From Athripsodes cinereus (lineage: Eukaryota; Arthropoda; Insecta; Trichoptera; Leptoceridae): a stretch of DNA of 64,000 bases. Of the stretch, positions 20,841-31,594 are shown one piece after another; within the stretch, counting starts at the first letter, position 1; each line of letters opens with the position of its first letter. Location: the NCBI GenBank assembly GCA_947579605.1, contig OX388311.1, forward strand, positions 30,320,951 to 30,384,950, read 5' to 3'. A program made the translations under genes and the position numbers. The notes under the pieces are model-generated. The model was given only the letters and a program-made list of their open reading frames with translations. It was not told the origin of the DNA and did not search any database.

Positions 20841-21343
20841 GTGTTTTTTTGCATCACAATTAATGAGTATTTAGCGAGCTATGGCATACCATTGCCATCC
20901 AATAACGAGCGACTTCTAGCTATTCCTACACGCAGTACCTATTGTTCCTTACAATCCTCAGTTTGTGGTAGGTACTCGTTGTCAGAACATCTACCTTATT
21001 CGCATAGAATTTCACAATCGTTCTATGTTTTTTAAATCCTCAATTGAGGAAAAAAATGTCATCTAATTCAGTATGCGTTCCCTAGCTTCCTCCTTCTTTC
21101 CAATCCATTATCCCTACTACGTCTTGGATATGTGTTAAAAATTTCTTTTTTTTTCTTTTAGTACATATCTAGTTTTGATAATAATAATAATATGTATGGG
21201 TATAAATCAATGTGATTTGGTTAGATGCAAGAAATAACATAGTGATAATCTCACCACTGCAAATCGTCCTAGTATTTTGAATTTTACATGTTTTTGTTAA
21301 CACTGTTATACAACGATGATGTTCAAAATAAATAAATCAGTAG
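20841..21343 (+). mobile_element. L2-like LINE 3' fragment
   Basis: Residues around SYGIPLPSNNERLLAIPTRS match SHGLPLRSNSERLLAIPAHS of the 937-1425 copy. A 3' UTR follows with GGTTAGATGCAAGAAATAAC, AGTGATAATCTCACCACTGC and a final AATAAATAAATC tail near 21343. The frame is broken after about 45 shared residues. Confidence 0.75.
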
Positions 21344-21512
21344 GCAGCTTTTTCCATACATTGTGAAGATATTTTGCTTTTTATGAGATGAATATGTTTT
21401 TATTTCTATATCCCATATATCCATAACTATTATATTATTTAACTTTGTAAGAATCATACTACAGTATTACTATACTATACCATTGAGTTTCGTTTCCGTT
21501 TCAATAAAAAAA

Positions 21513-21565
21513 TATGACAATCAGGATGAGTGGTATGCCTCATCGCTGAATTGTAGATGTTAATT
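21513..21565 (-). repeat. F1 repeat, short piece
   Basis: CAATCAGGATGAGTGGTATG followed by CCTCATCGCTGAATTGTAGA is the complement of the F1 core. Confidence 0.6.
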
Positions 21566-21699
21566 GACTTATAGGTTTTATTTTACGGATACTTTTATAA
21601 TCATTGAAACCTTGTTATTTATTCACACGTGGATTTCCTTTTTCTTCGTGTTATTATTATATATTAAAATTGTTGTGTATGATAATTTTTTTTTGTTGT

Positions 21700-21772
21700 T
21701 GCCTGTTATACTTTTTGTTAACATGTAAAAGGCTCACGCCGTATATGATTTTAAATAAATAAATGAATGTTT
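21700..21772 (+). mobile_element. LINE 3' tail with GGC-loop-GCC hairpin
   Basis: TAACATGTAAAAGGCTCACG, CCGTATATGATTTTA and then AAATAAATAAAT. The GGC-TCAC-GCC hairpin before an (AAAT)n tail is the layout found at the 3' end of the 60640-64000 LINE (GGCT-ATATA-AGCC). Confidence 0.5.
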
Positions 21773-22602
21773 TGACACTATTTCATCTTGTATAAAACTT
21801 TATTCTATGCTTTAATTTACGGCTACACATGTTTATAAATTCATTTGTGGCATACAAAAATAATGAAAGGAGCGCACCTAAAACCTTTCTAGTACACGGT
21901 TTTGCTTCCATAATTGTTCTAATTAAGAATAATTTACTCAATCTCGAAGAATAAGATCTCGTGCTTTAAGAGACAAAATATTAATTCAATATTAAATTAA
22001 AATATAAAATTTTAACATAATATTATTAATATTTGCATTAATACGTCGTAAAAGATGGGTCATCAAGGCTTAAGGGCAAAAAAATCAGACGTGTTTACTT
22101 GTAGATATGTTTACTTACTACATTCAGTTCATGGAACGAGTTATACACGACATTGAATGTCAATAACATTATTTTCACCGTACATAAAATTATATTAGGT
22201 ACTTGTTGATTGGAGCATAAACACTGAAGGGGCATTACTTACTTCCTAGATGGCTTCTTCGGTCCCGAATATTCCTTCAACCTCGTCTTGATTGGAGTGA
22301 AGTGCGTTCATTTTCATTTCACACGACCGGCATTGATTAAAGCATTCCATTGTATCATTACATACTTATAACCGAAGTACTTAGTACGAAATCACAGTGT
22401 CTCCTCATAAAGATCGAATCAATATTTATTTAATTTAAACGACAAACGACTGCATCAGCCTTTACAAGTAATACAATAAAAGAAAAGCAATATAAAGTAA
22501 AGAATATCATGAAAGCAGAAATAGCATGCTACCAATTAATTTTAAATAGGTAAGTACAAGTAAATACAATTCAAATAAAAAGCACATAAACTACTACTAC
22601 TA
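21773..22602. other. AT-rich stretch, nothing recognised
   Basis: A GC-richer patch at 22240-22350 has no recognisable coding match. Nothing else stands out. Confidence 0.4.
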
Positions 22603-22735
22603 CTATACCATCACGGCATATCCCACAAGTGGGGTAGCCAGCAGACCAGCTGCATATAAAACATGCAAGATGTCCTCTCCGTGCCAATATAAAATTAAGA
22701 CATTCAGGATGGGTGGCAAACCTCATTTGTATCAT
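22603..22735 (-). repeat. F1 repeat, 3' half
   Basis: It starts ACTACTACTATACCATCACG, then GCATATCCCACAAGTGGGGT, AGCCAGCAGACCAGCTGCAT and ACATTCAGGATGGGTGGCAA. The (CTA)n before the end is the complement of a (TAG)n tail. Confidence 0.85.
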
Positions 22736-23904
22736 CAAACATCATATGTAAAAAAATAAGACATTTTACATAAACACCAATACAAGTATAATAGACAGAA
22801 AAGTATATATTTATAAAATGGGAGGATATTGTAGAAGACAAAAAGTTCAAAAATATTATTATTATTTATGTAAAAGTATATAGCTAATAGAAGTTAGTAT
22901 TATAATCAATAGACAAATACAGTAGTCAGAAAAACATAAAATCTTGCAGTAATGTTTAAGGTTCTATGAGAACACGTGAGGATGCGTTATTTTATTATTA
23001 GATATTAATGCACATTGACTTGTACAAAAGAGAACTAATAAAACAGTACATTTTCAGAAGAAAATATCTTCTTAAGATTAAGATAATACCTTATGCAGTG
23101 GCTTAGATTATCATTATCCGCGATTTCTTCCATCTGGCTAAGTATTCGAAGTCTTATAACGACTTGTGCTTTCATGAAATTATATTCAGATAAATGGAAG
23201 CCCTGAGACTTATCCGGATGGACGGTGGGACCCCTTCAATGTTATGATATAAATTTTTTTAAATAAAAATAATATCTCTGGGTTTTTGTTACATATAAAC
23301 AAAAATACAACCTTATACATACACCCATCACAGTAAGTTAAAAACTTGTGTCGTGAAAGGGGAGTTTGTTTAATATAAAAATTACCTACCCATGTGTAAT
23401 CTTATTTCGTTCAGTTTCGTTTCAAGAGCCCAGCAGATGCAAGACCACATGCATGGCAAAGCTTTCGGTGTTACGGGTCCCGGAACGTGAAACAAATTAA
23501 GATTCCATCTCGAGATTTCTTTTGAACCATAATTTGTACAAGTCGATAAGAATTTTTAAACTTGATTACAATGAAGAGTAGTAATGGCATCACCAATGTT
23601 AAAAAAATTTGCACCTGTTACTTGTGGCATGGAATTGATGAAATCAATGTTAAATTTTCTTTCAAGCCATTCGAATCTCAATGTCGTATTTTGTAACATA
23701 AAGAATTAAGAAATTATCTAGCGGTTATCTCACCGCTACTGCATGTCATAAAATTTCGTTAATGACTTGTTTTAATTTTGTTTATATTGCATAATAATTA
23801 ATTATGCGCGAAAAGTAGCCCAATAACATTCGATCATGAAATATATTTTAACACCAATTCCAAAAAAAAAAAAAAATTGAATTCTTTTTCGCTTCGTATT
23901 AAAC
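22736..23904. other. AT-rich stretch with one repeat piece
   Basis: 23285-23365 shares blocks (AATACAACCTTATACA, ACTTGTGTCGTGAAAGGGGA) with 35450-35545 and, in the opposite orientation, 36105-36175. It is part of a third small repeat family. No gene is seen. Confidence 0.45.
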
Positions 23905-24130
23905 TAGATTTCCACAACATTGGCGATCACTCTTGCAAAAACCTCCTTGTTCTGCGCCAATCGTAACAGTTCGTCCCCACGTCTCACTTAAGATTAGTCT
24001 TTTACGTTGTAAAGTCATGAGGTTTGCTTTCTTCCTCGATGACGTCGTCCTTTTAATCTTTTCCATCAACAAATGTGTTGGAAGGTTTTATACTTATTCC
24101 CACTCAGAATATGACGAGTAAAATTATGCA
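23905..24130 (-). mobile_element. RTE-b LINE 3' fragment, decayed
   Basis: The sequence from ACATTGGCGATCACTCTTGC onward follows the 12951-13200 segment (complement of AQDREAF...IANV). Frameshifts and substitutions destroy the frame. Confidence 0.6.
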
Positions 24131-24600
24131 AGAATTCGGAAAGAATTTTGTACGAACTATCGAACCTACAATACTATTTCTGTTATACAATAGCTTCGAG
24201 AATATCCATATATGTGATTATTTTTTAATATAACGACTCAATGAATAAACGTATTAGTATGGATTAATAAAACAAGAACTTGCTTAACAATAATTCTCTT
24301 AGTGAGCCATCACATTTGTTTTATTTTTGTCTGTCTTAAGTCGCATCCTTGCATCCTTTGTGTTTATTTGAAATATTCCTTTGACTTTAATATTGCTTTT
24401 TTACATTTCAACATATTATTTTGCTGTATATACCTAAGTATATTTTATTTGATCTTGTCGAGACATTGTTATTCGGACGGTTTCTATGTAAAATATATAC
24501 TATTTCTCTACTAGAGATGATAAAGTTGATATTTTCAACCGACGGTACTAGGTGGAAATTCAGGTTGAATTAATTAAAATAGAACACTTATTTGTAGTAT

Positions 24601-24665
24601 ATCCACGGTGACTTTTTATTGGACGCGAGCCGGCTTTCAAGAGCTTCCGCTCTCATCATCAGGCT
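24601..24665 (+). repeat. Foldback-family arm fragment
   Basis: GTGACTTTTTATTGGACGCG, AGCCGGCTTTCAAGAGCTTC and CGCTCTCATCATCAGGC match the arm and loop of the 16575 and 50279 elements. It directly precedes an A run and the LINE C-terminus. Confidence 0.7.
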
Positions 24666-24679
24666 GGCGAAAAAAAAAA

Positions 24680-25087
24680 AGTGTTTTTCGGTACTTGAAA
24701 ACAATGACACTAAACTCTACTGGGATCGACCAATTCAAACTGATCGAACTATTAGGTATAGCTAATCGACCAGATATTGTGTTGGTTGATCGCAGATGCC
24801 GTAAAACATACATCATAGACATAACTATATCGCACGATGAAAATTTAAATAAAGCTGAGCAAGATAAGATAGTAAAATATCTTGATCTTGCTCATGAAAT
24901 CAAATATATGTGGAGAACACCTACCACAATCATCGTGCCTATAGTGTTGTCTGTGAATGGTTTAATACCTAAGAGTCTGTCAAGCAATCTCAGAAAACTG
25001 GGAGTAGATGACAGGCTCAAATACAGCATGCAGAAGGCCGTACTTCTATCGTCCACCAGGATAGTAAGAAGGTTTTTGTCCCTGTAG
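24680..25087 (+). pseudogene. LINE C-terminus with restriction-like endonuclease motif, frameshifted
   Basis: Two segments in different frames are visible. YWDRPIQTDRTI (about 24719-24754) is followed after a small indel by NRPDIVLVDRR, TYIIDITISHDENL, KYLDLAHEIKYMW, IIVPIVLSVNGLIPKSL and QKAVLLSSTRIVRRFLSL up to the stop at 25087. The RPD...DITI spacing fits the PD-(D/E)XK nuclease signature of restriction-like-endonuclease LINEs (R2/R4-type groups). That assignment is by motif only. The open frame from 24608 includes foreign foldback sequence at its start. A related, more decayed copy is at 28863-29057. Confidence 0.7.
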
Positions 25088-25306
25088 CTCTGTAAGTGAT
25101 CTCCCATGATTGTACTATTTCATAGAACATCATGGAAGAATCAACTCGAATAATGTTGGGGTTCTACATTTTGAATATACATAAATTTATTTTAATATTT
25201 TATGGTTTTTGTTATTTAATGTTATTTTTAAATTTTATTGTTAATCTTATATTGTGTTCGAAATGTAGAATCAAATATTGTTTTGTTTAATAAATGAGAT
25301 ATGAGA
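25088..25306 (+). other. Probable 3' UTR of the LINE at 24680
   Basis: This AT-rich text after the stop, up to TAATAAATGAGATATGAGAT, fits a LINE 3' UTR. It ends against the tail of an oppositely oriented LINE. Confidence 0.4.
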
Positions 25307-25445
25307 TAATAATAATAATAAACTTTATTGTACAAAATATTTAAACAAAAAGAATGAGATTAGGTACAACATGGTATATACAAATATTTTGCACAATGGG
25401 CGAGTTTATCGCAGGGACGCGATATCTTCCAACTAACCCACATAC
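25307..25445 (-). mobile_element. L2-like LINE 3' tail
   Basis: On the complement it ends TTGTACAATAAAGTTTATTA and then (TTA)n. The hairpin TATCGC (25407-25412), AGGGAC, GCGATA (25419-25424) lies between CGAGTT and TCTTCCAACTAACCC. It is the same subfamily as 41240-41578. Confidence 0.8.
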
Positions 25446-25977
25446 AGTTATAAAAAGGGCAATGTATCGATGATTTCTACTATTTTATATTGTTTATACT
25501 ACAAGTATTGTGTTGTCTGTATTGTAGTGTTCATGAGTATATAAATAAATAAAAATGAGATGTCAAATACTGCAATGTCTTTGAAAATGGACGTTATGAA
25601 ATAAAAATGTTTAATATGAACAAAATATGGGCATATCAAGATGCCACTGTATTGGATCTACCTTGGTAGTAATTTCGTTGTCCCGATGTCAATGCTCACT
25701 TTATTAATCTCCATTACCAAATATGTTATCACTTGATTGTGCACGGTGTACCTACTGTAGGGTATCAAGAAGTTAATATCTGGGACCTTGTCCGAGTTCA
25801 TCGGCTTGGCATTGAGTCATTCCCATCAGGGTTAGTGGACTTCTAAGAAGTTCCCTGAAAAATTACAACATATCACTGTATCATAACATTGACATATTAT
25901 TACTGAAATATTTATCCTTATTAATATCAACTTGCCTTTGCAAAAATGCTCTTCAATTATTCCTCCAATTGGTGTTC
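25446..25977. other. AT-rich stretch, nothing certain
   Basis: ATAAATAAATAAA at 25540-25552 could be an old retroelement tail. No gene is recognised. Confidence 0.35.
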
Positions 25978-26050
25978 GGTAGCTTCATGTTAAAGTATCG
26001 GATTTCTCATCAGGAGATCCAAGTTCGATTCCACCCACTGCCGACTTTCT
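25978..26050 (+). mobile_element. tRNA-derived SINE head
   Basis: The text has an A-box-like TAGCTTCATGTTAAAG and, about 35 bp on, a good B box AGTTCGATTCC at 26022-26032. The region does not fold as a tRNA gene, so a SINE promoter remnant is the better reading. Confidence 0.5.
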
Positions 26051-26260
26051 ACGTTCGACAGCTTCTTCTTTGGAAAAATCTATGCTTTATAATCTTTCCT
26101 TATTGAAATAATACAAAAATATATTACGTCTATTTTATAAGTGTTTCAAATTAAGCAATCGATCAACCACCCATCAGATAAGAAACTATTTTTTTTATAA
26201 GAATATCAAATAGATAAATAAACAAATAAAATTAAAATGTTAAAAAAGTGTGTACTACTA

Positions 26261-26500
26261 CTATACCATCACGGCATATCCCACAAGTGGGGTAGCCAGC
26301 AGATCAGCTGCATGTAAGAAACATGCAAACTGTCCTCTTCGTGCCAATATAAAATCAAGACATTCAGGATGGGTGGCAAACCTCATCGCTGAATTTAAGA
26401 TGTATAATGTCTTAATTTTTTCGAACACCTGCCTTTTACAGGACACTCGAAAACTTACGCAGAAGAGTGGGAGACCAATTCTTTACCGGGTGCTCCACGG
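26261..26500 (-). repeat. F1 repeat, best full-length copy (240 bp)
   Basis: The complement starts CCGTGGAGCACCCGGTAAAG, continues AATTGGTCTCCCACTCTTCT, TTTTCGAGTGTCCTGTAAAA, GGCAGGTGTTCG, AAGACATTATACATCTTAAA, TTCAGCGATGAGGTTTGCCA, CCCATCCTGAATGTCTTGAT, GGCACGAAGAGGAC and GTTTGCATGTTTCTTACATG. It ends CTACCCCACTTGTGGGATAT, GCCGTGATGGTATAG, TAGTAG. There is no tRNA, 7SL or 5S resemblance at the 5' end. The 3' 45 bp resemble the RTE-a 3' end. Confidence 0.9.
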
Positions 26501-28862
26501 GGTGTACCTACATAGTTCTATTCAGTTTGTAGTGAAGAAATTACACTGTATCGCTTCGCTAGATATAATCTGGCTGTAGAATGAAAAGATATAGTAATAG
26601 CCATATAAATAAAACGACATATTAAAAAAATGTCTAGTAGATAACAACGTTTTTGTTTATTGTACTTAATTGATTTTCCACAAAGGTATGCATGATAACA
26701 TAGAACTATTATTAATTAGAACATTATGTACATTTAACATATATGAAAATAGCAAATTGAAAAACATCTTAAATTCTAAGCTAATTGAGTCTTAATTTTT
26801 CCGCGTTAACATTAAATTCAAATGTAACCAGTAGATACTAATATTGTAATTATATCTTGCAATGTAGGCCTACAATATCTAACTATCGATCTTTTGTCTT
26901 TGCATATAATTATAATAATATACCTACAATAATTTATTTCCATTCGTCCAACAACCTAGTTTGCCCTACTTAATTTTATTCGACAACTTTGATTTGTTGT
27001 TGTGTCACACCAATTATATTTAGACATTATGCAAAGACGTATGTCATTAATATTCGTTTTACGATTTTAAAATTACCAGCCTCAATTCAAGTTTTTGTCC
27101 ATAGAATCTTTTACAATGTTCATTCAAGTGTAATAAAAACTATACTCTCATGAAACTTATCATCTGAAACTGGTTCTTGCACATCAAGTTAATTAATTCA
27201 TACACATGTTAATTTGCAACCATATTTCATATATCTGTAATCTCTATTTGAAATATTTGCTGCTAACCGTTTTGATATTTACATATTTTACACAAGGGTA
27301 ATATAGGGATCTTCACTGGTTTGCTTATTGCTAAATATGTTATAGACCATTGTATTTTTTGTATCAACTGTATGTATCCTGTAAAATTGAAATAAATAAA
27401 TAAATATTTTCGCTTGCAAATATTATATATCAACAGTGTCATACTTTTAAAGCACTTTATCATTTTTATTAGGATTTTCTTAATAATCCTTTAATACTCA
27501 TGTGAACAAAGCATATCTCGAGAAGTGCTAAAAATATCCCCCAATATATATGTGACAGATCATCGAGAGCATTTCAGTAGGTGCGAAAGCTTAAACATTT
27601 TCAGTTTTTCTGAAATTTTACCCGTGAAGGGTAATTTTCAGAATTATCTACAAAACGGCGCATTATAAATTGTCTACGATTATTATCAAAAATTTATTTA
27701 TGAATTTCCCACTTATATTCACTTAATAAGCTACCTATACAGTGTTCACCCGAGAAATGAAAATCTATCTAAATTTGGACGATGACATTAGCACAAAATT
27801 AAATATTTTCATTTTTCATACACAATGCTGCTGTACAAAATAACACAATACCTAACTTATCCTATCCTACAATCAGTCAAATGTCAAAATAATTCAATTT
27901 TGGAAACCCACAATTCATAATTCTTTTTTAATAGTTATTAAGTTTGATTTTTAAAATGAGCTCAGTATTACATTGTCATTGATAATAATGAACACATGTT
28001 GTTCAAAAACGTTCTGACGTTTAAATAATGTGAAGTTGAAGTAAAACATTGTTTTGTGATATAGGTATAAATTTCATTATTTTATAAAAATAATTATTGT
28101 CAATAAAAATAATATTCTGTTGCATTAAAGAACACCAGACCTAACCTAAACTAACCTATGTAACATACAATTAGTCAAACGTAAAAAATTAAGTATATTT
28201 GTGATACGTGCAACGTGTTTAAAAATGCATATAATTAATTTTGTGTCATATAAATCTACAAAGTTCCACTGGATTCTTATTCTCCAGGTAAAATACTACA
28301 TATCAACATAAAAATAATCCAAAATAATCGACGTTTAGTTACGTTTTTGTTATCTGAAAAAGTTACTGATTTGTTTTCATTCTATTCTTATTTTCTCCAT
28401 TAAGCTGAGTGTGATATGTTAGACATTAATTTTTACACAGCTTAATACATATTATCATCAATTGATTTGATCTCATTCGTCATGCAATTAATAATATTAA
28501 TCGTCAGCCTGATTTAAATCTGTTGGGTGACACGCAGAACGAACAATTAATTTCATACTGAATGAACTAGTAAAGTGTGATGATTGCATCGTTCTTCTTA
28601 ATTACATATATTGAGATGTCAAGTTCAACTATGTATAATAATATAATGTATTTTACTGCCGCGCTTAATCAAAGAAATCATACATCACTTACCCACTACA
28701 AGTGTGACATATTTATTTATTTTTTTTACGCGGAGGCAGAATTGCCATCCACACTTCTCAGCATTATACAACCAGATAAGTCTCCATAGGATCAGTCATG
28801 GTCACACAAAAACTTAACAGTCTAATGCCGGGAAAAATTCACCTATCCAGATATACACGATA
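26501..28862. other. AT-rich stretch with a few retroelement tails
   Basis: A possible retroelement tail (AAATTGAAATAAATAAATAA) ends near 27410. 27650-27676 matches the 3' UTR of the LINE at 37917 (CAAAACGGCGCATTATAAAT). 27845-27890 and 28136-28180 are similar to each other, an unidentified repeat pair. No gene is recognised. Confidence 0.4.
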
Positions 28863-29057
28863 TCAAAGGATTAGGCTCAAAACGCGGGTTCCAAATACCA
28901 GCATTGTGCCTGAAATATCTGTGTTCGAAAACTTTTTTACAATATTACAAGTGTTTATTATAATAGATTTTTGAATTTTAATGTACAAATTAACCGGTAA
29001 ATCTAATTTTTGTAAATTATTTATTAAAGATTTCGGAGTTACCCCTGTAGCTGACAT
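28863..29057 (-). pseudogene. Second restriction-like-endonuclease LINE C-terminus, decayed
   Basis: On the complement, GVTPKSLINNLQKLDLP then IQKSIIINTCNIVKKFSN aligns with GLIPKSLSSNLRKLGV and MQKAVLLSSTRIVRRFLS of the 24680 copy. Only the last 50 or so residues remain. Confidence 0.6.
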
Positions 29058-29099
29058 GTTACATATTATATTATTATGTGTTTTATCATATTAATTATT

Positions 29100-29284
29100 G
29101 TTTCTTTTGATACGTGTTTTGTGACGGATCTCAAGTGAAGATCATCTCGTGGTTAGATTGAAAACATCACTTTATAGTGATAATCTCGCCATTGCACATC
29201 GTCCTAGTTTTTAAAATTTTATATTATTTTGTTAATCCTGTTATGTAATGATGATGTGCAAAAAGAATAAATAAATAAATAAAT
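29100..29284 (+). mobile_element. L2-like LINE 3' tail
   Basis: GGTTAGATTGAAAAC precedes hairpin ATCACT (29166-29171), TTAT, AGTGAT (29176-29181), then AATCTCGCCATTGCACATCG. It ends with AAAAGAATAAATAAATAAAT. Its UTR closely resembles that at 21225-21343. Confidence 0.8.
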
Positions 29285-29619
29285 GAACTTTTTTTTCATT
29301 TAAATATTTTTTGTGGCATGGAGAGGTCAATTTACATAAAACTAAAATAGATTATAAATAAAACGTAATTACTTTAATCCTGAAATATATTTGACTCAGA
29401 GGCCTTTCGGGTGGACACCCATCATCAGAGAGTTTTTATTAGAAACTAAATACAAAAAATTCAAAAATTACAGATATTTACAAATATTATATTATGGTAA
29501 TAGGAAATTGTGTCTGGGATCCATGGAGGTGGTTGTAGCATAGCATTGAGAGCAGATAGGGATGTACCTCTTTGAGCATTTATGTAATAATTCTACATTA
29601 TTCTCATTAAGTGAATGTA

Positions 29620-29691
29620 AACTTGCATACTTATTACATGCAGTTAGTCCACTGGCTACCCCAGTTGTGGGATAAGCTGTGATGGTGTAGG
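29620..29691 (+). repeat. F1 repeat, 3' end
   Basis: ATTACATGCAGTTAGTCCAC, TGGCTACCCCAGTTGTGGGA, TAAGCTGTGATGGTGTAG. Only the last 70 bp of F1 remain. Confidence 0.8.
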
Positions 29692-31392
29692 TAAATAGAC
29701 AGGCTACCCTTTAGAATCCCCATATATTTTATTTAGAGTATTTTGTTTTTCGTTTTAATGCGATAATCTGCGTCTTGTTTTTCATATAATTTTATTTATA
29801 AATTACTCAAGAGTAAGTAACGTGAATGTTATTTTATTCATAGTTACAAAATTAAACTTATTTCGCTGTGTAGTTATGGTTGTTCCTACATTAAAATTTA
29901 TTACTTTGTGTCCTTTTGCCCTCAAACGAGAGTCAAGGTGGTATAAAAATGTGGATGTTTTTATTCAAGTAATAGGGTAATGAATATATTATTACTGGCT
30001 TTATTACCAATTGCATGCGTATACGCACTTTGCGAAACTTGAGTACCTTGAGTGGTGCAATTTCCTATCCATATTTGAGTTTTTATGAAGATTCTTTCAT
30101 TAAACTTCCTTTTAAAATACCAGTCGCATCAATTGCCGACATTGCGTTGGCCGCCCTTCATCGGATGATTATTATTTTCATTAAATCGTGCACATTGCTT
30201 TATTATCTAGTAGTTAAAAGTTATATAATTTTATTACCAAGTAATAGTGTATTTAAGCATTTACTTTCCTCTACTAACCTTAATATTACAAGTTCCATTC
30301 CAGTAAGGACGAACAGATACTTGTCGCCTTGTAATATTCTAAAATTAGGTCTCCAGGACAGTAGCAGTATATCATTATTAGTAGATGGCTTTTGTCCTAA
30401 ATTGCACCTAATTCAAATTATAATATGTCCTCTACCGACTGGGACTATCTCCACTTCTATAGCTATTTTTAGTAATAATAATATGATGTTACATACATCA
30501 ATTTAGCACTGTCGTCTTGTCTGATAATATTGGTGCTATACATAGCTTTTATGAAGTTATTGAATTGAAATTTAACTTATTGAATATTATTTTTGTTTTA
30601 AGTATGTTTCTGTAAAGGCTGTTATGGCCATATATTCTGTAAATAAATAAAGAAAGTCTGAACTGTTGTATTTTGCCTTCTGCATACTCTTTATATCAAT
30701 AAATAAGTAGGTACCTAGTTTGTCAATAAAAGGCGTATATGAAAATATTTGCGGTCAGCAAATTCAGAAGTTTTGTGGTTGTAAGAGATACTGCGGATGT
30801 CATGCCACGTGAGCCGTGTTCCCTTCTCGTGTGGCCACAGACTTGACTCGCACTCAAAGCGTGATCTCAGATCCATATATATTATATTTCGGAATCCTTA
30901 TCCACTTATGGGGTTAGAAAAACGCTTCATGTACATATAACTTACACTTGTATGTATCTCTCTCGAGATGGTCGAAGGATCGGTAACGGCGACAAAGGAA
31001 TAAATCCTCCATTATAACTAAGATATTTTGTCGGGGACTGTAATATTTCTATTATATTGATTTGAATACAAAGGAGATCGATAACTTAAATACGGAACAT
31101 TAACTAAAAAATAACTCTATTTATAGGAGTAGCTTGTATATGACGCTGATAATCATGATGTTTTCTCTTTGTTAGTCTTCGTTTCGTTTTAATATTAGCA
31201 AGTAGACCGACTCGTTTCTATGTTTGCTTTTCTTATTATTCCTGTAACCTAAGGTGGTCGGCAGCCTGTTGGTAACAGAAGCAAAATTTATCTTTGCATT
31301 GTGCAAATTTGAAGGCAGTGAAGTTAGGAAAAACTATTTCACGTATTTCGGTTGTTACCTTGGAATACATACTTCAAGTATCTCTTCTCTTC
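29692..31392 (+). other. Possible old LINE 3' part, then unassigned sequence
   Basis: 30595-30650 ends GTAAAGGCTGTTATGGCCAT, then CTGTAAATAAATAAAG. This is a GGC/GCC hairpin plus (AAAT)n tail like those at 21700 and 60640. The frame 30015-30506 (163 codons) before it matches no known protein and may be chance. 30780-30870 is GC-richer without a recognised match. Confidence 0.35.
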
Positions 31393-31432
31393 TCAAAGTG
31401 CCATGTCAGGTCCCCCCGACGTCGGCTATCAC
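31393..31432 (-). mobile_element. RTE-b LINE 3' terminus
   Basis: GTGCCATGTCAGGTCCCCCC followed by GACGTCGGCTATCAC is nearly identical to the 3' terminus at about 12945-12980. It is a very short 5'-truncated copy lying 150 bp upstream of the HMGCR exon. Confidence 0.75.
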
Positions 31433-31559
31433 ATAAAATTAGTTATTTGTTACGCATCTTAGAGATGTGTCTATTGATATTTTAATCCATCTTTTTGATT
31501 GTGAATTTCCATGTTGTTTCCATTTTTGGCGCCTGGTTCACATGAGTTTTATCTCTTAT

Positions 31560-31583
31560 TTTACTGTTTTTATTTTGTTTCAG
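31560..31583 (+). promoter_or_regulatory. Splice acceptor of the HMGCR first coding exon
   Basis: A pyrimidine-rich tract TTTTACTGTTTTTATTTTG leads to TTTCAG ending at 31583. The exon then starts CCATCCCAGCC before the ATG. Confidence 0.85.
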
Positions 31584-31594
31584 CCATCCCAGCC

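Noticed and set aside
28138..28158. CCTAACCTAA resembling the insect telomere repeat
   Set aside because: Only two or three degenerate units, and the segment is part of a dispersed pair with 27845-27890.
30015..30506. 163-codon open frame before a LINE-like tail
   Set aside because: Neither strand gives RT, endonuclease or tail motifs. It is kept only as part of a possible old LINE region.
31511..31594. Upstream in-frame ATG at 31511 as the HMGCR start
   Set aside because: It lies before the splice acceptor at 31583, and the added residues (LFPFLAPGSHEF...) come from intron sequence.
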